From Dehalococcoidia bacterium (GTDB taxonomy: Bacteria > Chloroflexota > Dehalococcoidia > SM23-28-2): a stretch of 12,050 bases of DNA. Location: positions 1 to 12,050 of the forward strand of contig JALHUG010000199.1 in assembly GCA_022866185.1 (NCBI GenBank). Reading direction: 5' to 3'. Shown here in pieces: positions 1 to 6,914 of this stretch (positions within the stretch are counted from its first letter, which is position 1; the number at the start of each line of letters is the position of its first letter). The translations under genes and the position numbers were made by a program. The notes beneath the pieces were generated by a model. It saw nothing but the letters and a program-made list of their open reading frames with translations. It did no database searches and had not been told where the DNA came from.

Positions 1-603
1 CTCATGTGGGATGCCGGTGAATTATCCCAGTGCCGCATCTTCCTCGACAGCCCGCTCGCCGTGAGCATCACCAGGGCCTACGAACGTCACCTGAAAGCGC
101 TGAACCCGCGACTTCTCGCCAAGCTGCACGCGGGCGAGAACCCATTCGAGTTCCCCGGCGTGGAGTTCACGGTCAGCACGGAGGACTCGAAGTCCATCCT
201 GCGCTGGCCGTCGGGGAACATAATTATCGCCGGAAGCGGCATGGCGAACGGGGGGCGCATTCTCCATCACCTGCGGCACAACTTGTGGCGCAAAGAGTGC
301 TCGGTGGTCTTCGTCGGCTACCAGGCGATCGGCACGCCTGGCCGCGCCATTGTCGACGGCGCCCGCTCGATCCACATCTTCGGCGAAGAGGTAGCGGTAC
401 GCGCCCGCGTCTACACCATCAACGGCTTCAGCGCTCATGCCGATCAGCGGGGGCTGGTGGACTGGCTGCGGGGGACGGAGAAGGCGGACGTGCGGCTGGT
501 GCACGGTGAGCAGAAGAGCCTGGAAGGGCTAGCGGCGGTCATACGCACGGAGCTGAAGAGAAAGGTGAGCATCGCCGCTCCTGCCGAGGGCTACGAGGTG
601 TAG
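1..603 (+). CDS. Beta-CASP metallo-beta-lactamase-fold RNase/hydrolase, C-terminal part (5' truncated by window)
   Basis: The reading frame is open from the first base, so the gene begins upstream; the ATG at 4 is simply the first Met in view. Visible motifs, numbered from that Met, are SGMANGGR (residues 78-85, the family's usual SGMxxGGR), GFSAHAD (141-147) and RLVHGE (164-169). The last two carry conserved beta-CASP and C-terminal histidines that help bind the two zinc ions. The segment FLDSPLA (13-19) is typical of the beta-CASP cap. The catalytic HxHxDH motif of the N-terminal lactamase domain must lie before the window. Family members are cytoplasmic zinc-dependent RNA-processing nucleases or related hydrolases; the substrate cannot be told here. 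The gene ends with TAG, 124 bp before the convergent LOG gene. Family assignment is strong; exact function is open. Confidence 0.9.
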   Translation, partial: LMWDAGELSQCRIFLDSPLAVSITRAYERHLKALNPRLLAKLHAGENPFEFPGVEFTVSTEDSKSILRWPSGNIIIAGSGMANGGRILHHLRHNLWRKECSVVFVGYQAIGTPGRAIVDGARSIHIFGEEVAVRARVYTINGFSAHADQRGLVDWLRGTEKADVRLVHGEQKSLEGLAAVIRTELKRKVSIAAPAEGYEV

Positions 604-727
604 CTCACGCCGGGTGCCAGGGGGGCCTGTTGAGGACCCACCCGCGCCCGCCTACATGGTTCGGGACCAGTTCAGCCGCCGCCTCCTGGCGCACCAGGTG
701 CCTGCGGTGAGGGCGAGCGAATGCTAT

Positions 728-1474
728 CTACCCGAACAGGCCCCGGCGGCGCCTGGCCGCGCGCCCGTAGGTGAGTCCAAATCTGCGGATTGCCGCGTCG
801 CGAACCAGGGCCACAGCATCGTCTGCGGAGTCGACCACACTCACGAGCTCAAAGTCGCCCTCATCAATCGTTCCCCGCGCTAGCAGGGTGTCCCGCATGA
901 ACCGGATGAGGGGATTCCAGAAGTCCGACGCCACCAGCACTATCGGAAAATCCCTGATCTTGTCCGTCTGGATCAGGGTCACTGTCTCAAAGACCTCGTC
1001 CAGCGTGCCGAAACCACCCGGTAGCACAACAAATGCGTAAGAGTACTTGACCAACATCACCTTGCGCACGAAGAAATGATGAAAGGTGACGCATTCGTCC
1101 AGATACGGGTTGGGCTCCTGTTCGGTTGGCAGCTCGATGTTGCAGCCTACTGTCCGGCCACCCACATCTTTGGCACCGCGGCTGGCGGCCTCCATGATCC
1201 CCGGGCCACCTCCGGTCATCACTGTGAATCCTGCTTCGGCCAGTCGTTTGCCCACGTCTCGTGCTAGCCCGTAGTACGGATGGCTTTCGGCGAACCGCGC
1301 CGACCCGAAGACGGTGACACAAGGTCCCAGAGAATGCAGTTTCCGGAATGCCCGAAGGAACTCTGCGGAAATGTGCAAGAGACGTAAGAGATCAGAGCCA
1401 CGGCTTGGCGGTACTGACAGGAATCTTCGTTCTCCTTGGCCCGGCGTTTTCTGGCTCTGCGACTTCGCGGTCAT
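728..1474 (-). CDS. LOG-family (TIGR00730-type) nucleotide 5'-monophosphate phosphoribohydrolase
   Basis: This 248-aa Rossmann-like protein carries the LOG signature. It has VFGSAR (residues 55-60), GGGPGIMEAASRGA (88-101), a conserved RK pair (137-138) and PGGFGTLDE (152-160, the PGGxGTxxE motif). Family enzymes cleave the N-glycosidic bond of nucleoside 5'-monophosphates, releasing the base and ribose 5-phosphate. Plant and some bacterial members activate cytokinins; many bacterial ones act on AMP or related nucleotides. A basic C-terminal tail (RAARRRR) and a polar N-terminal extension of about 25 residues are present. An in-frame ATG at 1498 would add 8 residues, but only the ATG at 1474 has a purine-rich ribosome site (AGGGGG, 4 nt upstream), so the shorter form is chosen. 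It is transcribed alone, convergent with the nuclease gene. The natural substrate is unknown. Confidence 0.92.
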   Translation of the reverse strand: MTAKSQSQKTPGQGERRFLSVPPSRGSDLLRLLHISAEFLRAFRKLHSLGPCVTVFGSARFAESHPYYGLARDVGKRLAEAGFTVMTGGGPGIMEAASRGAKDVGGRTVGCNIELPTEQEPNPYLDECVTFHHFFVRKVMLVKYSYAFVVLPGGFGTLDEVFETVTLIQTDKIRDFPIVLVASDFWNPLIRFMRDTLLARGTIDEGDFELVSVVDSADDAVALVRDAAIRRFGLTYGRAARRRRGLFG

Positions 1475-1478
1475 GTGT

Positions 1479-1484
1479 CCCCCT
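1479..1484 (-). promoter_or_regulatory. Ribosome binding site deciding the LOG start
   Basis: AGGGGG on the minus strand sits 4 nt before the ATG at 1474-1472. The alternative upstream ATG (1498-1496) is preceded by AT-rich sequence without any Shine-Dalgarno match. Confidence 0.55.
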
Positions 1485-1495
1485 GAGATCAGTGT

Positions 1496-1536
1496 CATCT
1501 GTATATTAACGCATTCTGAGCTAGTATCTACAGATG
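1496..1536. promoter_or_regulatory. 8-bp inverted repeat upstream of the LOG gene, operator-like
   Basis: CATCTGTA (1496-1503) and TACAGATG (1529-1536) are perfect inverted copies separated by 25 bp. Arm centres are 33 bp apart, about three helical turns. The span is unusually AT-rich for this DNA and covers the place where the LOG promoter should lie (minus strand, with a TAATAT-like element near 1505-1510). This fits a dimeric repressor or activator site, but no regulator is identified. Confidence 0.3.
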
Positions 1537-1588
1537 GTGCATGGGGAAACGCCCTACGGCGCGGCGGTGAGTAATGAGATCACTAGTG

Positions 1589-1708
1589 GGGCCTGGAGCT
1601 AGCGGTAGCGGAACTCGACGAACTCCTGATAGCGGCGGACTACAAGCCGCTAGTCCTTCCGGCGAGCATTCGGTAGCGCCGCTCGGAAGGCTAGCCGGCC
1701 CCAGGCCC
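1589..1708. other. GC-rich multi-stem inverted-repeat element, possible structured RNA or small mobile element
   Basis: The 343-bp gap between the divergent LOG and TPR genes holds a nested fold. The outer helix pairs 1589-1596 (GGGCCTGG) with 1701-1708 (CCAGGCCC), continued by GCTAGC 1598-1603 with 1690-1695. Inside are two hairpins: TAGCGGC 1630-1636 with GCCGCTA 1646-1652 around a 9-nt loop, and CTTCCG 1656-1661 with CGGAAG 1684-1689. The octamer CGGTAGCG occurs at 1603-1610 and again at 1671-1678. The paired arms total about 27 bp, so the fold is unlikely to be accidental. It matches no RNA class I know. There is no U-tract as in a terminator, no tRNA T-loop, and no clear target-site duplication. 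Strand and function are unknown. Confidence 0.45.
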
Positions 1709-1780
1709 TCCCTTCGTCTGTCCTAACCGTCTCGACTTGAGGCTTCGTGGTTGAACGTGCCTAGCGGGGAGCAACCCCAT

Positions 1781-1808
1781 TTGACAAGCGGGACCCAGCG
1801 GCTATAAT
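1781..1808 (+). promoter_or_regulatory. Consensus sigma70-type promoter of the TPR gene
   Basis: TTGACA (1781-1786) and TATAAT (1803-1808) both match the housekeeping consensus exactly, with a 16-bp spacer. The start of transcription would fall near 1815, giving a short leader. A ribosome site AAGGA (1828-1832) stands 9 nt before the ATG at 1842. Such a perfect promoter in GC-rich DNA suggests strong, unregulated expression. Confidence 0.8.
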
Positions 1809-1841
1809 CACGCCGTACTCATCAGACAAGGATGCTGACGA

Positions 1842-3689
1842 ATGGGCGAGTTTCTCGACGCTCTGAGCGATTTCGCAATTCAGTGGGAGCTTTGGGCAGT
1901 CGGCAGCACTCTGCGGCGAATTCGCGAGGAGCAGTGGCTAGCTGCGAGTCGAATCGTTGCCGGTCTCGAGTCAGTGCGGGAAGCTGTGGACGAGTTGAGG
2001 GCGTCCGTAGACAACCAGACGCAGGTCCTCGAACGCGGCTTCGCAACGCTCGATGCGCGCCTCGACTTCCAGGCTCATGTTCTTGGCAAAGTTCTCGATA
2101 CCCTTTACAGACCCAGCGAGGTGAGGGCACGGGAGTTGCGGGAGAGAGGCGAACGCGCGCTCCACGCCAGGCTCTATGAGGACGCACTGACTGACTTCGA
2201 AGCCTCACTCGGCGAGAACCGCTACGACTTCACCTGCCACTTCGCCGTTGGCGCTATCCAGTGGGAGCAGCTCGGCAATGAGGAGGCCGCGCGGACTGCT
2301 TGCGACCTGGCCCTGAGATACGCGCAGGTGCGGCGGGAAGACTCAGAAGATCCTTCGCCGTCCTTCTACTCCAGCCTCGCCTTACTTCTGATGGGGCGCA
2401 TTTCTGAAGCGGGCGGCTCGCTTGACGCCGCTCTGCGATACTACGCCGACGCGTGCCTGGCGAGTCCCGACTACGGCGACTGCTTCCGGTATTATGCGCG
2501 TGCGGCGGCACGGCTAGGCCGGACAGATCTTGCCCTGCCGGCGATACGCGCGTCAATCCTGATTGATGAAGGACAGGCAGTCCTCATCGAGCAGGATGAG
2601 ATCCTCGGAGGTCTGGGGCAGGATCTTCTGGTCACGCTTGCCTCAATCCAAAGTGAGAGCAAAGAGACTGCACGGCGCCTCTCTGACCTCGCCGGAGAGG
2701 CGCGGGTCGCTTTTCGGACGTCTCTGGAGGAGTGCAAGTGGATACCAGCCGCCGAGTTCAGGAGCGCATTGGCGCGGATCGACGAGGTTGTCGCAGAGGC
2801 CTCCGAACTTGAGCGGCGTGGCGGGTTCCTCGATCTGGCACGCGCTTCAAGAGGCTACTGTCGATCACTCGCCGACTTGGCCTCTGAGGCTTCGGCCTTG
2901 AAGGATCGTGCCGAGGAACACATCCAATCTTCCGAGCGAAGAGTGCGCGAGGAGGCAGCTTCATTGGAGGCCGAAGCCGAGCAGCAAGCCCAGAATTTGT
3001 CTGCTGAAGAGAAAGACAGGTCTTCCCGCATGAGCTGCGCCTTGTGGCTCATTCTCCTACTAATACTGCCATGGCCGGTGGGCTCCTACATCGCCTCGCT
3101 TGGAGTGAGCGGGGAAGACGCACTAGCGTTTCGGATTATCTGCGCCTTCAGTTCCGTCGGATTCCTCCTTATGTGTGTCCTTGCCGTCGCTCCTAACCTT
3201 GGGCCTAGCGCAAAGGAGCGTTTGCTGTCAACCAACATCGGCGCACTGCGACGGTCAGCCAGGAAGAAGATGCTTGAGGTCAAGGGGCTCCAGAAGAGTG
3301 GTCAAGCGGTCTCCAGGCAGTTGACGACCCTAGATCGGATTAGTGCTGCTGCAGCGCGACTCAGGGCAAGACCGGAAATCGAGTGCTCCCTGATACTGCT
3401 CGATTCGGGAGCTCGGCACGAGGGGTATGACGAGGCCAACCTAGCCGAAGCGCTCATCGCCATCTCGCGACGGCACAGTGGCTCCAAACCCCTCTCGCCC
3501 ACAGAAGCCAAAGACCTGATCCGAGACTGTCCGCGGGTTTTCCAGACCGGCCTCTCTATCCCCGACGCAGAAGGAATCGCGGCACATCTTCGCCGGGAGT
3601 TCAGTGCGTCGGTGGGCATCAAGCGCCGTTTCATCGGAGAGTTTCCGCCGCGTGCGAAGGCAATAGAAGCCCCTCTGGCATTAACGTAG
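1842..3689 (+). CDS. Membrane protein with coiled coil, TPR repeats, two membrane spans and an L7/L12-like C-terminal domain
   Basis: This 615-aa protein has a clear domain order. Residues 20-85 are charged and heptad-like (coiled coil). Residues 94-243 form about four TPR-like helix pairs, including a RYDF motif at 127-130. Residues 270-395 are a second long helical, Glu/Arg-rich coiled coil. Two hydrophobic spans lie at 398-418 and 429-450. The last part, about 512-597, resembles the C-terminal domain of ribosomal protein L7/L12: a beta strand (CSLILLDSG), then EAKDL (555-559), P564, G570 and DAE (575-577), in the order and spacing of the ribosomal domain. There is no signal peptide, so both ends probably face the cytoplasm. 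The N-terminal half resembles a widespread uncharacterised TPR family. No enzymatic motif is visible and the function is unknown; scaffolding or ribosome/translation-factor contact is only inference. Neighbouring recombinase remnants suggest it arrived as cargo. Confidence 0.85.
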   Translation: MGEFLDALSDFAIQWELWAVGSTLRRIREEQWLAASRIVAGLESVREAVDELRASVDNQTQVLERGFATLDARLDFQAHVLGKVLDTLYRPSEVRARELRERGERALHARLYEDALTDFEASLGENRYDFTCHFAVGAIQWEQLGNEEAARTACDLALRYAQVRREDSEDPSPSFYSSLALLLMGRISEAGGSLDAALRYYADACLASPDYGDCFRYYARAAARLGRTDLALPAIRASILIDEGQAVLIEQDEILGGLGQDLLVTLASIQSESKETARRLSDLAGEARVAFRTSLEECKWIPAAEFRSALARIDEVVAEASELERRGGFLDLARASRGYCRSLADLASEASALKDRAEEHIQSSERRVREEAASLEAEAEQQAQNLSAEEKDRSSRMSCALWLILLLILPWPVGSYIASLGVSGEDALAFRIICAFSSVGFLLMCVLAVAPNLGPSAKERLLSTNIGALRRSARKKMLEVKGLQKSGQAVSRQLTTLDRISAAAARLRARPEIECSLILLDSGARHEGYDEANLAEALIAISRRHSGSKPLSPTEAKDLIRDCPRVFQTGLSIPDAEGIAAHLRREFSASVGIKRRFIGEFPPRAKAIEAPLALT

Positions 3690-3739
3690 ACCGGTGTCCC
3701 CAGCTCGGGTTCTCGCAGGTTCCCGCCGAGGCTTCTCTC

Positions 3740-3931
3740 CTACCTCACCACCTTCAACCTCTTCGGCTTCCTTCCCTGCAAGCGCCTTGCGTTTCTTGAC
3801 GACGGTTGAAACTCCGCAATCAGGTCCATCGGCGAGCTGCGGCGGTCGATGAGACTGCGCTGCACGTTTGCCATCGATACGTACCGGCGCACCATTTCCA
3901 GCGACGTGTGACCCAGGATCTGCTGGGGGCG
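3740..3931 (-). pseudogene. Tyrosine recombinase (integrase) C-terminal remnant B
   Basis: The minus-strand frame ending in TAG at 3740 encodes QQILGHTSLEMVRRYVSMAN followed by a basic tail. LGHTS with its His, then RRY with the nucleophilic Tyr, is the end of the catalytic domain of tyrosine recombinases. The Arg and HxxR motifs that should lie some 100 residues earlier are missing. The upstream sequence instead runs straight into a tRNA-like fragment only 18 bp away. The reading frame stays formally open upstream, but its translation there is the tRNA fragment and not protein-like. It is a broken integrase and cannot be active alone. Confidence 0.75.
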
Positions 3932-3949
3932 GCACGCGGGGGCTCTGCA

Positions 3950-3991
3950 GGGCCGGGTGGGATTCGAACGCACGAGTCCCGGATTAAAAGG
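3950..3991 (-). other. tRNA-Lys-like 3' fragment, probable attachment-site scar
   Basis: Read on the minus strand, the segment runs from an anticodon-loop-like CTTTTAA (TTT, Lys) through a 3' anticodon stem TCCGG. It continues through a T-arm GTGCG-TTCGAAT-CCCAC and ends with an acceptor 3' strand CCGGCCC. One T-stem pair is a C-C mismatch. No D-arm or 5' acceptor half (expected GGGCCGG) is found upstream, so this is not a functional tRNA. Integrases often recombine within tRNA 3' halves, and this fragment ends 18 bp before integrase remnant B, as at an att junction. Confidence 0.55.
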
Positions 3992-4037
3992 CACTGAGTG
4001 AGGGCTAATTGCTAAGGCCGCAGATTCAAAATCCGGG
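3978..4037. repeat. 8-bp inverted repeat bracketing the tRNA anticodon-stem fragment
   Basis: CCCGGATT (3978-3985) and AATCCGGG (4030-4037) are perfect inverted copies. The left arm is the 3' anticodon-stem strand of the tRNA-like fragment. The right arm lies in a second tRNA-like piece (minus strand, CGGA-TTTTGAA-TCTG, like a Gln anticodon arm). The 44 bp between them look like neither a gene nor a known intron. The arrangement may be a recombination product between two tRNA-derived sequences. Confidence 0.35.
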
Positions 4038-4112
4038 GTGAGATCGGGGCGAAACCGGCGTGAAGACAGGGCGGATTCCGAGGTATGCTGCCGCCAGCGG
4101 CCCGGTCCTTCC

Positions 4113-4253
4113 TCATCCCAGCCTCTCCCCCACCCAGTCCGCCGGGATGAACCGCTCGCGGGCCCGCGCCGCCTTCTCTGCATCGTAGGTAGCTGAGTAC
4201 CGCCGCACCATCGCCGGCGTGCTGTGCCCCAACGGGTACTGCCCGTCCAGCTC
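4113..4253 (-). pseudogene. Tyrosine recombinase (integrase) C-terminal remnant A
   Basis: Translating the minus strand up to the TGA at 4115-4113 gives YPLGHSTPAMVRRYSATYD, then a helix EKAARARERF and a short tail ending VGERLG. LGHS followed by MVRRY is the second-His and Tyr-nucleophile segment of tyrosine recombinases, and the following AATYxxEKAARA-like helix is common in actinobacterial and chloroflexal integrases. Nothing of the earlier catalytic domain remains, because the fragment begins about 27 bp from the stop of the GH3 receptor gene. It is a different integrase from remnant B, in the same orientation, so at least two integration events or rearrangements are implied. Confidence 0.75.
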
Positions 4254-4279
4254 CCTCCATTCCCCCCCAGCGCGGTTGC

Positions 4280-6907
4280 CTATAGATCCAACCGCAGGCC
4301 GTGGCCGCGAACAGTGACGATCATCTGTCTAGTTGCGCCCGCTTCTTGCAGCCGGTCGCGCAGCCGGTGCACGAGGGAATCCAGAGCCTCCTCAGAGACG
4401 CCGGCCAGCTCAGCATCGGGCCACACCCGTCGGACCGTTTCCTCTCGCCTGCACAGCTTGCCAGCGTTCTCGTAGAGGTGCGCCAGGAGCTCGTACTGCT
4501 CCCTGGACAGAGCTGGCACGATCTCCTTGCCTTTCACAAGAACGCGATGCGTCGTCAAGTCGACCACTAGCTCCGCCTCAGGCGCTGGCTTCACGGCCAG
4601 CCGACGGCGTCTTCGTCCTTGTCGGTACAGTGCGAAGCCTACCGCACCGCCTGCAGCCAGGACACCGAAAAGAGAAGGCCCGACGACGAGCCACGGAAAG
4701 CCGCCACCGTTGGAAGTAGATCCCGTTGCCTGAGGGCCGGGCGTAGCGGTGAGCGTGGCCGTCGGCGTGGCAGTTGGGGTAGGCGTCAGCGTGGCAATGG
4801 GGCTGGCCGTCGGTACAGCAGTCGGAGTGATTGGTGGCACTACCTCAGGATATCCAGCTGCGTCAAAGGCCACCGGCAGCCGCCCCTCGAGTCGGGACGT
4901 GCCGAGGAGCCCCTCAATAGACGCCTCGACAGCAGAAGGTATCTTGCCATATGCTGCCAGGAATGCGTCCGTTGCCATCACGGTCGTCTCGTCAGCCAGA
5001 TACGGCCTGCCGTAGGCGATGATCACCTTCGACTTGCTTTGGACGCTTTCGAGTCCCGGATAGAGACCAGCGACAACCCTGGCCAGCTCTCGCCATGGCA
5101 AGTGCAGGTCCCAGCTTACCGCGCTCTCGGAGACGCCAAAGACGATCCAGTCTGCCCATTGTACGTCCAGCTTGACCTCGTCGGAGCCCGTCTGCAGTTC
5201 CGTTAGGGTACGTGTTCGCAGATTCTCCGATGGCGGCTTACGTGCGGCGCGCTGGCTAAGCGTGCTCTCAAGAATGCCATTGGGCAGTTCTGGCGATCGC
5301 TGACAATAGTTGTCGTCCCAGCATTCCACAAACAGAATGTGCTGCTCCCACAGCCTCGGAATGCCCTTCCACTGTCCCCCTTTGGCCGAGATCAGAGTGA
5401 GGGCCCGCCTCGCCAGCTCCTTCAGCTCGTCTCCCTGGCCATCTCGAATGACATCGGTCGCTGCTTGGGGATCGACCTTGACCGTGTTTTCGAGTGCAAA
5501 CTGAGCATCGCCTTGTAGGAGCTCGGGGTAGAGCTGGAGTTTGAGGCGGATCACCCGTCTCAGCGCTTCGTCGACCCGCTTGCCGAAAGGCGAATCTGGA
5601 CTCGCTTCATACTCCTGGCGCAAGCAGTCCAGCGTACTCTCGATGTGAGCTCGTTCCCATTCCACCAGGCCACCCCTATCCATGTCTTCAGCATCCAGCC
5701 ACTCCACCAGGGTCAGGATATCGTTTCCAGCCATGAGGGCCTGTTGTGCCACCCAGCAAAGCTGCTCATCTCCAACGTAGCCGTACTGGTTCCTCAGGGC
5801 GTGAACTCCCAGAGAATCGGCAATGGTCACGTGGCTATCCTGCCAAGATGAGAAGCCATGACCAGATTCCGACTTCTGATCGAGGAACCTGACAAAGGCC
5901 TGCATGCACGATGGATTGAGGCTGATGGGATCTGGCTCCAGCTCGCCGGGAGACGCTTCACAGCCCGCAATGTTGGGATAGGCCAAATGCGAAACCATGA
6001 TGCCGTCCGGAACCTCTTCCGATGCATGGGCCTCAGCTAGTTCCGCGAAGGGTCGCAGGTGGACTTCGTACAGAGCAGCCAGAGAAGCCCCCTGCCGGCC
6101 AATTTGCAGGTCCGGACTGCGGTCGCTGGCACCGTGGCCCGGAAAGTGCTTGGCGACAGTCAGCACCCGTGGCACATCTTCCCGCAGACTGCCAGTTCGC
6201 ACGCCTCGAATGTAGGCCTTGCCCATGCTGGCGACCCAATCCGGAAGGCTACCGAAGACTCTGAGACCTCTATCTTGGGGCGATGGCTTGGGCTCGGCCA
6301 TAACGTCCACCACGGGACCCAATAGCATGTTCACGCCGACGGCAGCGAGTTCCCTGCCCACTACCTCGCCCACCATTTGGGAAAGGCCCTCATCCCAGGT
6401 GGCTCCGATAGCCATCTGACACGGTATTGGCGTGAAGCGATTTCGGAGGTGAGTCGTGGGATACCCATCCCCATCGTGGTCGACCGCGATCAGCAACGGG
6501 AGAAAGAAGTCATGCCCTTCTCCTTGGAAGGACTCAGCAGCCTGCTGTTGAAGGTCGTTGGCCAGGCGAGCCACCTGGGCCGGGGTATCCGGATCGTCCC
6601 CCACCTGCTGACACCACGAAGGATCCCCGCCATCGCCGTTCAGGGCATTGCAGTGGAAGTAGTTGAGGTAGACCGCTCCCACTTTGTCCTCGAGGATCAG
6701 TCGGCTTATGTCTGAATCGGGTGGCGCGTCTGGACCCCCGAACGACACCATCACCAACTGACCGATCTTCTCCTCGGCGGTGAGCGATTCAACGACTCGG
6801 TCGGCAAACTCGTCCACCCTCCGGTCGACATCTTCGGCCATTGCACCGCCCTGACCAAACAGGAAGGAAGCGGCCAGGAGAATCACAGCCAGCAACTGTC
6901 CCTTCAC
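4280..6907 (-). CDS. Transmembrane one-component receptor: secreted GH3 (NagZ-like) domain fused through a membrane span to an OmpR/PhoB-type winged helix
   Basis: This 875-aa protein starts at GTG. Residues 1-24 are a signal peptide ending AMA. Residues about 35-460 are a GH3 TIM barrel: EEKIGQLVMVSFGG, LIAVDHDG, GPVVDV, KHFPGHG (253-259) and the nucleophile region IADSLG (Asp364). Residues about 495-680 form the GH3 C-terminal alpha/beta domain, ending SRLEGRLPVAF. A Thr/Pro linker (691-728) and one membrane span (737-761), followed by RQGRRRRRL, place the remaining residues in the cytoplasm. Residues 778-875 are a winged helix of the OmpR/PhoB C-terminal type, ending VTVRGHGLRLDL. The usual NagZ Asp-Ser-His dyad after KHFPGHG is replaced by Ser-Pro-Asp (264-266), so catalysis is doubtful or altered. 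Likely role: sensing muropeptides or other glycans outside and regulating genes directly. It is divergent from the wall operon. Domain calls are strong; ligand and targets are inferred. Confidence 0.88.
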   Translation of the reverse strand: MKGQLLAVILLAASFLFGQGGAMAEDVDRRVDEFADRVVESLTAEEKIGQLVMVSFGGPDAPPDSDISRLILEDKVGAVYLNYFHCNALNGDGGDPSWCQQVGDDPDTPAQVARLANDLQQQAAESFQGEGHDFFLPLLIAVDHDGDGYPTTHLRNRFTPIPCQMAIGATWDEGLSQMVGEVVGRELAAVGVNMLLGPVVDVMAEPKPSPQDRGLRVFGSLPDWVASMGKAYIRGVRTGSLREDVPRVLTVAKHFPGHGASDRSPDLQIGRQGASLAALYEVHLRPFAELAEAHASEEVPDGIMVSHLAYPNIAGCEASPGELEPDPISLNPSCMQAFVRFLDQKSESGHGFSSWQDSHVTIADSLGVHALRNQYGYVGDEQLCWVAQQALMAGNDILTLVEWLDAEDMDRGGLVEWERAHIESTLDCLRQEYEASPDSPFGKRVDEALRRVIRLKLQLYPELLQGDAQFALENTVKVDPQAATDVIRDGQGDELKELARRALTLISAKGGQWKGIPRLWEQHILFVECWDDNYCQRSPELPNGILESTLSQRAARKPPSENLRTRTLTELQTGSDEVKLDVQWADWIVFGVSESAVSWDLHLPWRELARVVAGLYPGLESVQSKSKVIIAYGRPYLADETTVMATDAFLAAYGKIPSAVEASIEGLLGTSRLEGRLPVAFDAAGYPEVVPPITPTAVPTASPIATLTPTPTATPTATLTATPGPQATGSTSNGGGFPWLVVGPSLFGVLAAGGAVGFALYRQGRRRRRLAVKPAPEAELVVDLTTHRVLVKGKEIVPALSREQYELLAHLYENAGKLCRREETVRRVWPDAELAGVSEEALDSLVHRLRDRLQEAGATRQMIVTVRGHGLRLDL

Positions 6908-6914
6908 GGCAGGG

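Noticed and set aside
685..698. Hairpin CCTGG-CGCA-CCAGG as a bidirectional terminator between the convergent genes
   Set aside because: Only 5 bp with no T-tract on either side; too weak to call.
1589..1708. tRNA-Sec, integron attC site, or terminator reading of the structured element
   Set aside because: There is no T-loop GTTCRA, no TCA anticodon loop, no attC core sites (RYYYAAC / GTTRRRY) and no U-tract.
3806..3997. Plus-strand frame ending GGIRTHESRIKRH
   Set aside because: The GGIRTH string is the familiar translation of the reverse complement of a tRNA T-arm; the frame is a shadow of the tRNA fragment and integrase remnant.
3950..4040. Functional tRNA-Lys with an anticodon-loop intron
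   Set aside because: No D-arm and no 5' acceptor strand complementary to CCGGCCC were found upstream, and the T-stem has a mismatch.
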